A stretch of DNA of 64,000 nt from JAMXLG01 sp963765935. GTDB taxonomy: Bacteria > Vulcanimicrobiota > Vulcanimicrobiia > Vulcanimicrobiales > Vulcanimicrobiaceae. Location of the stretch: positions 1,550,001 to 1,614,000 of the forward strand of contig CAVXXX010000001.1 in NCBI GenBank assembly GCA_963765935.1, written 5' to 3'. Both the position numbers and the translations under genes were made by a program. Shown piece after piece: positions 44,560-52,749 of the stretch. Each line of letters begins with the position of its first letter. Position 1 is the stretch's first letter. The notes beneath the pieces were generated by a model. The model was not told the DNA's origin, did no database searches, and worked only from the letters and a program-made list of their open reading frames with translations.

Positions 44560-47500
44560 CTACACGGCATTCGCGTGGAGCGACGTTCGCACCACGTCGA
44601 GCGCGGCATCGAGCGCGATGTCGCGACGGCGCTGCAGCGCATCGAGGAATTCGCTCGCATCGGCATCCGTGAACCCATCGAGCCGCTCGATGAGCATCGC
44701 GCGGTAATGCGCCAGCTGCGGCGTTCCGTCGGGCAGTAGCCGCGCCGCGATGGCCCATGGAAGCGCCGATGCTAGTTCGGCATCCGCCAATTTTTCGCTG
44801 AGCTCCGTCACTTCCGATGGATCGAACATACCGCGCAGAATCACCGAGACGTTCGGCGTTTCGGCAGGCACGCCGCGCGCCGCCGCGATATCGTGCAGCA
44901 GTCGCTCGAGCGTGGCGCGCATCGACGGTGTTTCAATGTCGCGCGGTGCGATCACGTAATTCGGTAAGCGTAGTTTAATGAAGAGGCGGTCGAGTTCTTC
45001 ACGCAGCACGTCGCGCATCGACGAAACGGCGCTGATGTGCGTATCTCCGACCGCTTCTGGGAAGAACGCGCGAAGCGCAAACAGGTGCGTGATCAAGCCA
45101 TCGAATCGCGCTTCATCTAAGAAGCGCAGAATGCGCGCGTGCTTATCGGCGGTGAACGTCACCGCGACGCCGGCGCCGCCTTCGGCCGCAAGCGACCCTT
45201 CGACGATTCCCGCTTCCAGGTCGTCGCTGCCCGGCATCTGCGGGTGAATGCCGTTGCTCGGATTGAGCGCCGGGTAATCGTTGTGCGCCAGCCAGCCGCG
45301 GGTTCCGTGGCCGTTGTGTGCGTCGCCATTGACCGGTGTTGCCGGCGGCAACTCCATGAAGCGGTCTTCGGGCAGCGCTCGCTGCGCGTTGCCGCCGCCG
45401 AACGCGGGACCAACCATGCCGTCGAGACCGAAGGGAAGCCCCGGAATCGCGTTGGCAAAGACCGGCGTTGCGCGAACCTTCAGTTCGTTCGATGTAATCT
45501 CGTCGTCGCGATCGCCGTCGTAGCGGATATTCGCAACGCGGACGATCGCTTCGCCGGCGGGCAGTTGGTTGTGCACGACGTCACGGAAGCGAATCGTGGC
45601 TTCAACACCGGGGTCGACGTCGTTGAGCACGATGCCGCGTCCGCTCGCGAGCGCCGATGCGGCGCCAACGTCGCGAATCGGCACGTCGTTGACGGTCATC
45701 GAATTGGGCACGTAGATGAGCGATTCGGGTTGACCGCAGACGATTTGCACGCGACGCGCGGGACCGTCGCCGCCGTTGCGAACGTGGAGCACCCATTCGA
45801 TCGTCTCGCCGACATCTACCATGTCCAACGGTTCGCTGCGCAGCGTGCCGACGGAGAAATCCGGCTCAGCCGTCGTCACGATCGTCAAACGCTGCAACGG
45901 AACCGGCAGCATTCCGTCGGACGTGAGCACTGCATCCACGGTGACGGGAAATTCTTTGGCGAGGCTGCGCAACAAGCGCAATCCGAGCCGCGCTTCCGCC
46001 GACGCGCCCGGGGCAATTTCGCCAAAGACGAGCTTTGATTTCTCACGCGTCGCACCGTCGACGGTTTCGAGACGCGCTTCCGGCGAAACGTAGAGACGCA
46101 CGCGCACGTTGTGTGCGACGTCCGTACCGACGTTGGTCACGCGGACGGCAACATCGGCGAGCTGGTTCGGACGCAGCAGATCTTCGCTTTCGAGTTGCAG
46201 ATGCGAACCCTGGAGAGAGAACGCGGGATGCGAATCGACGCGCCACAGAACGTCGCCGAGCGGAGTTTCGCCGAGTTCGCGCGTGTGGAGACTTGCACCG
46301 ACGCGTAATTCACTACGATCGGCATATGGCGTGCGAACGCGTGCACGCACCTGGAATTTTCGCGTGGCATACGGTTCGAGCGTTCCGATTTCGGCGGCGT
46401 CGCCATCCATCGTGATGCGTGAATTCTTCTCCGTCACGCGCACTTCATCGAGCGCAGCGTCGAGACGAAGATGCAACACGCAATCGGTCGCGCCCGCGCT
46501 GCCGTCGTTACCGATCAGAATCGTTGCTTCGACTTCTTCGCCGGGGCGAACGACTTCGGCGCCCGCGCGTTCGATCGCGTTGCGTCGCCCCGAAAGCGAC
46601 GGTTCCGAACGAACTGCGACCGTCCGCTCGAATTTGCGCTCCGATGCATCGGCCGATGGTTCCCACTCAAGCGTCGCGCCAACCGTAATCGACGAACCGT
46701 CGGCAAGCGGTGACGTGACGATCGCTTCGCAACGCAGATCGACGCGTTCGTCGGCATCGATGCGACCGAGTTCGAAAACGAGCCCGTCTTTTTTCTTCGC
46801 TTCCCGCAGCGGACGCCCGTCGATTTGCGTCGCGCCACGAACCGGAATCAACGGGTCCGGCAATTCGATCGTCGCGAGCACGTCTTCCGCCGCAGCCGAA
46901 CCGGTGTTATGCGCGGTGAGCAACAGCGTGACGCGTTGTCCCGGACGCACGTCGTGCGCCGGTTCGATGCTAAAGGACGTCCGGTCGTCGTCAAAGCCCG
47001 GTGCGGAACGGACGACGAGCGACGCAGGGTCGAGTTCGAATGCCGCCGTTTCCTGCGACGCAACCGACGCTCGAGCGGTAATCGACGTGCCGTCATCAAG
47101 GGGCGACTCGATGCGCACGCGATAGACCAGCGTACTGCTCGCACTTGCGGCGAGCGCCGCGGTCACAATCGGCGCATACACGCGGTCGAACGGCAACCCG
47201 AGATCGCGCTCGATCTCGCGGCCGTTCACGCGCACCGATCCGGGAATGTAACTTGTGTGTTCCGGAATCGGCGCAACGACCACGACGTCACGCGCGCTCG
47301 ATTCACCGGCGTTATGCAGGCGCACCGTAATTTGCGCTTCTGCCCCGGGAACCGGTTCGGAACGCGCTTCGATGGCAATGCTCGTCAGCGTATTTTGCAA
47401 CTGCGGACGGCTGCGCGCGATGAGGCGCACGATGTTCGAGCCGACCGGCGGCACCTCAAAGGAAGCAACCGCCGCTTGCAGTTCGATCGTCGTTCCGTTT

Positions 47501-47847
47501 TCAATTGCGCCCGCGACGCTATATGCGATTTCGAGCCGGCGTTCTTCTCCGGGTCCGACGTCGCCGATGTGCGCGCCGCTGCGCGAAAGCAAGGGCGAAT
47601 TGCCGTGTTCGTCGTCGAGATCGGCGCCGTCAAGTTGACCGGTGCCGACGAGATAGACGAGACCATCGGGTAAATTAAAACGTACGCGGACACCGGTTGC
47701 CGGTGCTCCACCTTGGTTACGGAACGTGAATGCGGCACGCACCGTCATTCCAGGTTCCAACTCGCGATCGGGCGAAACGACGAGCGTTCGGAGGCCTTCC
47801 GGTAACGTCGGAGCTCCTGGCGTAAAAACTTCTGACAGGGTGCGCAT
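44560..47847 (-). CDS. giant CARDB/DUF11-like repeat protein A (1,095 aa), function unknown
   Basis: Paralogue of giant protein B. It opens MRTLSEVFTPGAPTLPEGLR followed by TLVVSPDRELEPGMTVRAAF, matching FAPGSPALVESLRTLVLDP of B. About six Ig-like repeats follow (VRLHNAGESSARDVVVVAPI, PEHTSYIPGSVRVNGREI and others) to ~830, then a Gly/Asn-rich linker (~835-890), and a C-terminal helical domain, 894-1095, with TFTADKHARILRFLDEA, LITHLFALRAFFPEAV. No signal peptide or TM seen. First gene of the four-gene set; upstream gap is shared with the divergent aminotransferase. Confidence 0.75.
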   Translation of the reverse strand: MRTLSEVFTPGAPTLPEGLRTLVVSPDRELEPGMTVRAAFTFRNQGGAPATGVRVRFNLPDGLVYLVGTGQLDGADLDDEHGNSPLLSRSGAHIGDVGPGEERRLEIAYSVAGAIENGTTIELQAAVASFEVPPVGSNIVRLIARSRPQLQNTLTSIAIEARSEPVPGAEAQITVRLHNAGESSARDVVVVAPIPEHTSYIPGSVRVNGREIERDLGLPFDRVYAPIVTAALAASASSTLVYRVRIESPLDDGTSITARASVASQETAAFELDPASLVVRSAPGFDDDRTSFSIEPAHDVRPGQRVTLLLTAHNTGSAAAEDVLATIELPDPLIPVRGATQIDGRPLREAKKKDGLVFELGRIDADERVDLRCEAIVTSPLADGSSITVGATLEWEPSADASERKFERTVAVRSEPSLSGRRNAIERAGAEVVRPGEEVEATILIGNDGSAGATDCVLHLRLDAALDEVRVTEKNSRITMDGDAAEIGTLEPYATRKFQVRARVRTPYADRSELRVGASLHTRELGETPLGDVLWRVDSHPAFSLQGSHLQLESEDLLRPNQLADVAVRVTNVGTDVAHNVRVRLYVSPEARLETVDGATREKSKLVFGEIAPGASAEARLGLRLLRSLAKEFPVTVDAVLTSDGMLPVPLQRLTIVTTAEPDFSVGTLRSEPLDMVDVGETIEWVLHVRNGGDGPARRVQIVCGQPESLIYVPNSMTVNDVPIRDVGAASALASGRGIVLNDVDPGVEATIRFRDVVHNQLPAGEAIVRVANIRYDGDRDDEITSNELKVRATPVFANAIPGLPFGLDGMVGPAFGGGNAQRALPEDRFMELPPATPVNGDAHNGHGTRGWLAHNDYPALNPSNGIHPQMPGSDDLEAGIVEGSLAAEGGAGVAVTFTADKHARILRFLDEARFDGLITHLFALRAFFPEAVGDTHISAVSSMRDVLREELDRLFIKLRLPNYVIAPRDIETPSMRATLERLLHDIAAARGVPAETPNVSVILRGMFDPSEVTELSEKLADAELASALPWAIAARLLPDGTPQLAHYRAMLIERLDGFTDADASEFLDALQRRRDIALDAALDVVRTSLHANAV

Positions 47848-47934
47848 GACGCGTTGACGCTTCGACAGGCGCAGGGCGCCCCCTTGGATTTAATTGCTAA
47901 CGTTTTTTACTAAATTTTGAAAGGCAACTTGTCG
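47848..47934. promoter_or_regulatory. divergent AT-rich promoter region for giant-protein set and aminotransferase
   Basis: An 87-bp gap with the only strongly AT-rich stretch nearby (TTAATTGCTAACGTTTTTTA) and a perfect palindrome GGGCGCCC. It must serve both directions. TTGGAT with TTACTA at 17 bp is a weak plus-strand pair; nothing clear is seen on the minus strand. Confidence 0.4.
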
Positions 47935-49131
47935 ATGTTGGCTGTGCACGATCAACGAATTGCGGATGCGGTTGCTCGCTTAGGTGCGGAGAACGCGTTC
48001 CAAGTTTTAGCGCGCGCGCGCGAAATCGAGGCGACGGGGCGCCGCGTCGTGCACATGGAGATCGGCGAGCCCGATTTCGACACGCCGCAGCATATCAAAG
48101 ACGCTGCGGTTGCTTCGCTCATGGCGCACGACACGCACTACACGCCTTCTGCCGGCATCGTCGAACTTCGTGAAACGATTGCGCAGTACGCGACGCGTTT
48201 CCGCAAAATGCGTAAGCCGTACACCGCTGCGAACGTCACCATCGGCCCCGGCGCAAAACCGGTGATTTGGAACGTCCTCAGTGCGATCCTCAACCCCGGC
48301 GATGATTTCATCTACTTCGATCCCGCATATCCCGCGTACGGGTCGGCGTCGTCCTATCTCGATGCAAATGTGATTCGGATTCCGCTGCGCGAGTCGCGCG
48401 ACTGGCGCATGGATCTCGATGAACTCGCGAGCCGCGTGAGCGATCGGACGAAAGCGGTCGTCATTAATTCACCGCACAATCCGACCGGCGGCGTACTCTT
48501 ACGCGAAGATCTCGAGCGCATCGCGGAACTCGCGCAAAAGCACGACTTCCTCGTCATCGCCGACGAAATCTACAGCCGTAATTTCTATCTCGACACGGAG
48601 TTCATTTCGATCGCGTCGCTGCCCGGCATGCAGGAACGCACCATCATCGTCGATGGTTTCTCCAAAGCCTATGCGATGACGGGATGGCGTCTCGGCTATG
48701 CGATCATGCCCGAAGATCTCTGCAAGATCGTCACGCTCTTCAATAACAACACGTTCAGCTGCGTCGCCACGTTCGTGCAAAAAGCCGGGATCGCGGCGTT
48801 GACGGGCGACGATGCGCCGGTGCGCGAGATGAACGAAATCTTCCGCCAGCGGCGGGACAAGCTCGTCAAGGGCCTCAACGAAATTCCGGGCATGAGCTGC
48901 ACGCTACCCGAAGGCGCGTTCTACGCGTTCCCCAACGTGCAACAAATTACGAGAGACGATAAGGCGCTTGCGAACTTCCTTTTAGAAGAAGGCGGCATCG
49001 CATGCGGCGGCGGCTCGTCGTTCGGTCCCGCCGGCGCCGGCTACCTGCGCTTCTCCTACGCCGCAAGCCTCGACGACATCGACTACGCCCTCGCGCAAAT
49101 TCGCAAAGTGCTCCCGAAGTTCAAGGGCTAA
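47935..49131 (+). CDS. class I/II PLP-dependent aminotransferase (aspartate aminotransferase-like)
   Basis: A 398-aa fold-type I transaminase. I use ATG 47935 because the family N-terminus begins MLAVHDQRIADAVARLGAEN; a TTG at 47917 is possible. Motifs: GEPDFDTPQHI, YTPSAGIVELRE, PHNPTGGVL, ADEIYS and SKAYAMTGWRLGYA, where Lys is the PLP Schiff-base residue. Acts in cytosolic amino-acid metabolism; the substrate may be aspartate, alanine or aromatic acids. A strong terminator follows. Confidence 0.9.
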   Translation: MLAVHDQRIADAVARLGAENAFQVLARAREIEATGRRVVHMEIGEPDFDTPQHIKDAAVASLMAHDTHYTPSAGIVELRETIAQYATRFRKMRKPYTAANVTIGPGAKPVIWNVLSAILNPGDDFIYFDPAYPAYGSASSYLDANVIRIPLRESRDWRMDLDELASRVSDRTKAVVINSPHNPTGGVLLREDLERIAELAQKHDFLVIADEIYSRNFYLDTEFISIASLPGMQERTIIVDGFSKAYAMTGWRLGYAIMPEDLCKIVTLFNNNTFSCVATFVQKAGIAALTGDDAPVREMNEIFRQRRDKLVKGLNEIPGMSCTLPEGAFYAFPNVQQITRDDKALANFLLEEGGIACGGGSSFGPAGAGYLRFSYAASLDDIDYALAQIRKVLPKFKG

Positions 49132-49143
49132 CGCTCGCACCAG

Positions 49144-49167
49144 TGTCACCCTGAGCTTGTCGAAGGG
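49144..49167. repeat. dispersed palindromic repeat abutting a terminator
   Basis: GTGTCACCCTGAGCTTGTCG followed by AAGG; its last bases start the stem of the downstream terminator. Confidence 0.8.
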
Positions 49168-49199
49168 CCGCATCGCAAGAGATGCGGCCCTTTATTTTT
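49165..49199 (+). terminator. Rho-independent terminator after the aminotransferase
   Basis: Perfect 10-bp stem GGGCCGCATC / GATGCGGCCC with loop GCAAGA and a TTTATTTTT tract. Its first bases overlap a dispersed repeat. Confidence 0.88.
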
Positions 49200-49207
49200 G
49201 GCGGTAG

Positions 49208-49852
49208 CTACGGTTTTGAGTCGGGATTTTCCCAAGCGAAGGCGCCGTAGGGATTGGGTTTCACCCACACGACGAGATCCCAGATCGTCGGAAACTCAAA
49301 GATTGTGGTGACGTCGCTTGCGCTTTTGACCTTTCCCATCTTCACGAGCGTGTCGGCCGACGGGTTCGTCAACGAGCCGCCCGCGGCGACCCAATCTTTG
49401 TTCCAAACCCACTGATCGTACTTCATCGCGCCGCTTGCGTCTTTGGTCACGTAATGAACGTGGCCGTTGAGTTCGACCCAGCGGCCGGGATCGACGCCCC
49501 ACAACTGCGGACGCGGCTCGTTATTCGGGCGCGGCACGGAGAAATCGGCGCCGAGCAGGTTGCCGTTCTTGTCGTACCAGAGCTGGCTCGGATGCGATTG
49601 ATCGGATACCCATTGTTTATTGGCATAGCTGATCGCGCCGGTATCGTCCGGCGAGGTGTATCGCACGTAACCGGCTTTCACCGCGTCGCTGACGTTTGAA
49701 TAGCGTCGGGTGAGTTCTTGCTGGACCGACTGTGCAAATTGCGTTTCGCTTATTGTCATCGGGCCTGTGTTGGTCGGCCCTTCGTCGGCGCGCGCAATGG
49801 TGAAAAGCGCACATGCAGCGGCAAGCGCCGCTGCGGCGAATCGAAGCTTCAT
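49208..49852 (-). CDS. secreted protein, unknown function
   Basis: A 214-aa exported protein. Start at the ATG complementary to 49850-49852 gives a signal peptide (MKLRFAAAALAAACALFTIA, cleaved near RADEG). The mature chain is tryptophan- and Tyr-rich (SQLWYDKNGNLLGADFSVPR, DPGRWVELNGHVHYVTKD, YDQWVWNKDWVAAGG) with no cysteine and no known motif I recognise. Resembles small periplasmic proteins of unknown role in environmental genomes. 69 bp separate it from the small gene upstream. Confidence 0.65.
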   Translation of the reverse strand: MKLRFAAAALAAACALFTIARADEGPTNTGPMTISETQFAQSVQQELTRRYSNVSDAVKAGYVRYTSPDDTGAISYANKQWVSDQSHPSQLWYDKNGNLLGADFSVPRPNNEPRPQLWGVDPGRWVELNGHVHYVTKDASGAMKYDQWVWNKDWVAAGGSLTNPSADTLVKMGKVKSASDVTTIFEFPTIWDLVVWVKPNPYGAFAWENPDSKP

Positions 49853-49921
49853 TGTCGTAACCTCCGTGCGATCTTCGCGAAAGAGATAGCGCTCGAACAG
49901 GCCGAGCGGTGACACCGACCT

Positions 49922-50113
49922 TCAGTGCCTGCGCTTCATCTCGTTTTGGTAGTAGTCGTAGAGCGCATTCATGCCGGTGGCCTGCAAGTTGACCGGACCA
50001 GAGCGAATGCGGCTGACGTAGTCGCGATAGCCCGTCGCATCGAGCCATTGGTCGAAGCTTGGGACCAGCGAATTCGATTCAATGATGTCGCGGAGTTCGT
50101 CGTGCCAGCTCAT
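49922..50113 (-). CDS. small acidic-basic soluble protein, 63 aa, unknown
   Basis: A short ORF starting at the ATG complementary to 50111-50113: MSWHDELRDIIESNSLVPSF, ending ALYDYYQNEMKRRH. No signal or TM segment; the helical, charge-rich make-up fits a small regulator or toxin/antitoxin-like factor, but nothing proves it. Divergent from the arylsulfatase gene, with 109 bp between their starts. Confidence 0.5.
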   Translation of the reverse strand: MSWHDELRDIIESNSLVPSFDQWLDATGYRDYVSRIRSGPVNLQATGMNALYDYYQNEMKRRH

Positions 50114-50167
50114 GCACTTGATGTTCCCCGTGCGCGAACGGGATACATCGGACCGCCCGCTCGGCGC

Positions 50168-50173
50168 TATACT
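50168..50173 (+). promoter_or_regulatory. candidate -10 element upstream of arylsulfatase
   Basis: TATACT in the 109-bp divergent gap, about 50 bp before the sulfatase start; no good -35 lies 17 bp upstream, so low confidence. Confidence 0.3.
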
Positions 50174-50222
50174 TTTTGCGCGATATCCCTTTATGACCAA
50201 ACCGCTGCGCAAAGGTGGACCT

Positions 50223-52571
50223 ATGTCACGCGATATCCTACCGATTCCGGACCGGCCCTACGCCGGCTTCGTTGCGTATGACGCGAAGGATCCAGACTCC
50301 AAGTTTCCGCCGATCGAGCCGCTGCGGCCGCCCAAAGAAGCGCCGAACGTTCTTATCGTCTTATTGGACGATGTTGGTTTCGGCGCATCGAGCGCTTTCG
50401 GCGGGCCTTGTGCGACACCAACGGCCGAGCGCCTAGCGGCAAACGGGCTACGATACAGCCGTTTCCATACGACTGCGTTGTGCTCGCCGACGCGCGCCTC
50501 AATGTTGGCGGGTCGCAATCATCATACCGTCGGCATGGGCGGCATTACCGAAATTGCGACGTCGGCGCCCGGGTACAGTTCGGTGCGACCGAACACGATG
50601 GCGCCGCTTCCCGAGATTCTCCGTCTTAACGGCTATTCGACCGCACAATTTGGAAAGTGCCACGAAGTTCCGGTGTGGGAAGCCAGCCCAGTTGGACCGT
50701 TCGATCGGTGGCCGACGGGTTCGGGTTTCGAGTATTTCTACGGCTTCGTTGCGGGCGAGACGAATCAATGGTACCCGTCGATACACGAAGGCACGAAGAT
50801 TGTCGATCCGCCGAAAACGCCCGAAGAAGGCTATCATTTCATGATTGACATGACGGATCACGCGATTGCATGGGTGCGTCAACAACGACTGCTTGCCGGC
50901 GAGAAACCGTTCTTCATGTATTTCGCGCCTGGCGCGACACACGCACCGCATCACGTACCGAAGGAGTGGGCGGACAAATACAAGGGCAAGTTCGATCAGG
51001 GCTGGGACAAGTTGCGCGAAGAGACGTTCGCACGACAGAAACAACTCGGTGTCATCCCGAGAGATTGCGAGCTCACCGAACGGCCCGCAGATATACCGTC
51101 GTGGGATTCGCAAACTCCGGAATCTCAACGCGTACTTGCTCGAGAAATGGAAGTCTACGCGGGATTTCTGGAATTTGCCGATCATCATGTGGGTCGCCTG
51201 ATCGATACACTCGCTCAAGTCGAAGTCCTCGACGACACGCTGATCTATTATATTATCGGCGACAACGGCGCATCCGCGGAAGGCACGCTGCAAGGCACGT
51301 TCAACGAAACAATCCCGTTCAACGGCATGGGCGCATTGGAAACCATCGAGTTCCTTACCGCGCACATCGATAAACTCGGCAGCCCGGAGTCATATAATCA
51401 CTACGCCGTCGGCTGGGCGCACGCGATGGACACGCCGTATCAATGGACGAAACAGGTTGCCTCGCACTGGGGCGGCACGCGGAACGGCACGATCGTCCAT
51501 TGGCCCAAGGGCGTTCAGGCGAAGAATGAGATCCGCAACCAATTCCATCACGTCATCGACGTAGCGCCGACGGTCCTCGAGGCCGCCACGCTTCCGCAGC
51601 CAGCCATTGTGAACAGTGTTGCGCAAGTGCCGATGCAAGGCGTAAGCATGCGCTACAGCTTCAACGACGCTGATGCACCGGAACGGCACGAGACGCAGTA
51701 CTTTGAGATGTTCGGCAATCGAGGCATCTATCACAAAGGCTGGACGGCGGTAACGCGCCACCGCACGCCGTGGATCATGACCGGAGAAGCGCCTCCGTTC
51801 GATGATGACGTCTGGGAGTTGTACGACACGACGAAAGATTGGACGCAGGCGCACAACCTTGCGAAAGAAATGCCCGAGAAGCTGCACGAGCTGCAGCGCT
51901 TGTGGGTCATTGAAGCGACCCGGAACAATGTGCTTCCCATGGACGATCGCGGCTCCGAGCGGTTCAATTCGGATCTTGCCGGCCGTCCGGTCCTCGTTCG
52001 CGGTACGTCACAGGTTCTTGCGAACGGCATGGGCGGATTGAACGAAAACGGCCTGATCAACGTAAAGAACAAGAGCCATACGATCACCGCACAAGTTGAA
52101 GTTCCCAAAAATGAAGCTGCGAAGGGCGTAATCCTCTCACAAGGTGGAATAGCGGGTGGGTGGATGTTCTACGTCAAGGACGGGAAGCCGACGTATCTCT
52201 ATAACCTCGCCGGTTTACAGCAGTACGTCATCACGTCGACGGAGACGCTTGCTCCCGGCAAACATCAGGTGCGGATGGAGTTCGCGTACGATGGCGGCGG
52301 ACTCGCCAAAGGCGGAACGGTCAAGCTCTTCATCGACGGAAAGGCAGTGGGTGAAGGGCGCGTCGAGCACACCGCGCCGATCGTTTTCTCCGCGGACGAA
52401 ACGAGCGACGTCGGGTTGAAGCGCGGCTCACCGATGACGCCTGACGTGCCCGTTACGCACAACAACTTCAACGGGGCCGTCGACGTCGTCGTGATCGAAA
52501 CCGCTTCCGAAAGCGTCGACCATCTCCTATCGCGCGAACAAGTGCTGAATATGCTTATGACGCGACAGTAG
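50223..52571 (+). CDS. type I arylsulfatase with formylglycine motif
   Basis: A 782-aa sulfatase hydrolysing sulfate esters. Start at ATG 50223, behind AAAGGTGGACC. The metal-binding aspartates are D49-D50 in VLLDDVGFG; the active-site motif CSPTR lies at 87-91, where Cys87 is oxidised to formylglycine by FGE or an anaerobic SME. FGKCHEVPVWEAS holds the typical Lys/His, and the C-terminal ~180 residues form a beta-sandwich (KGVILSQGGIAGGWMFYVKD). Resembles mycobacterial AtsA/AtsD-length sulfatases. No signal peptide, so likely cytosolic. Maturase gene not in the window. Confidence 0.9.
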   Translation: MSRDILPIPDRPYAGFVAYDAKDPDSKFPPIEPLRPPKEAPNVLIVLLDDVGFGASSAFGGPCATPTAERLAANGLRYSRFHTTALCSPTRASMLAGRNHHTVGMGGITEIATSAPGYSSVRPNTMAPLPEILRLNGYSTAQFGKCHEVPVWEASPVGPFDRWPTGSGFEYFYGFVAGETNQWYPSIHEGTKIVDPPKTPEEGYHFMIDMTDHAIAWVRQQRLLAGEKPFFMYFAPGATHAPHHVPKEWADKYKGKFDQGWDKLREETFARQKQLGVIPRDCELTERPADIPSWDSQTPESQRVLAREMEVYAGFLEFADHHVGRLIDTLAQVEVLDDTLIYYIIGDNGASAEGTLQGTFNETIPFNGMGALETIEFLTAHIDKLGSPESYNHYAVGWAHAMDTPYQWTKQVASHWGGTRNGTIVHWPKGVQAKNEIRNQFHHVIDVAPTVLEAATLPQPAIVNSVAQVPMQGVSMRYSFNDADAPERHETQYFEMFGNRGIYHKGWTAVTRHRTPWIMTGEAPPFDDDVWELYDTTKDWTQAHNLAKEMPEKLHELQRLWVIEATRNNVLPMDDRGSERFNSDLAGRPVLVRGTSQVLANGMGGLNENGLINVKNKSHTITAQVEVPKNEAAKGVILSQGGIAGGWMFYVKDGKPTYLYNLAGLQQYVITSTETLAPGKHQVRMEFAYDGGGLAKGGTVKLFIDGKAVGEGRVEHTAPIVFSADETSDVGLKRGSPMTPDVPVTHNNFNGAVDVVVIETASESVDHLLSREQVLNMLMTRQ

Positions 52572-52584
52572 CGTCCTACAGACC

Positions 52585-52749
52585 GTGTCGCTTGCGGTTC
52601 GCATCCTGCTTTCGCTCGCGATCGGCGTTGCGATCGCCGCGATCGTACTGCTCGCGACACGGTTTCACGTGTTCTTCTTTCCGTTCGTTCTCGTCGTCGG
52701 CGCGCCGTTATGGTGGATTTGGCAACCGCGTAAAGACCAGAGCACGTAA
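52585..52749 (+). CDS. small two-TM membrane protein, 54 aa
   Basis: A short GTG-started ORF, 13 bp after the sulfatase: MSLAVRILLSLAIGVAIAAI, then FHVFFFPFVLVVGAPLWWIW and a basic end QPRKDQST. Two hydrophobic helices with a Trp-rich second one look like a real membrane peptide rather than a shadow: its strand and spacing match the sulfatase operon. The 3' end overlaps the convergent serine hydrolase by 42 bp. Function unknown. Confidence 0.55.
   Translation: MSLAVRILLSLAIGVAIAAIVLLATRFHVFFFPFVLVVGAPLWWIWQPRKDQST

Noticed and set aside
47917..47935. TTG start for the aminotransferase
   Set aside because: It only adds six residues without family similarity; ATG 47935 is preferred, though the choice is not certain.
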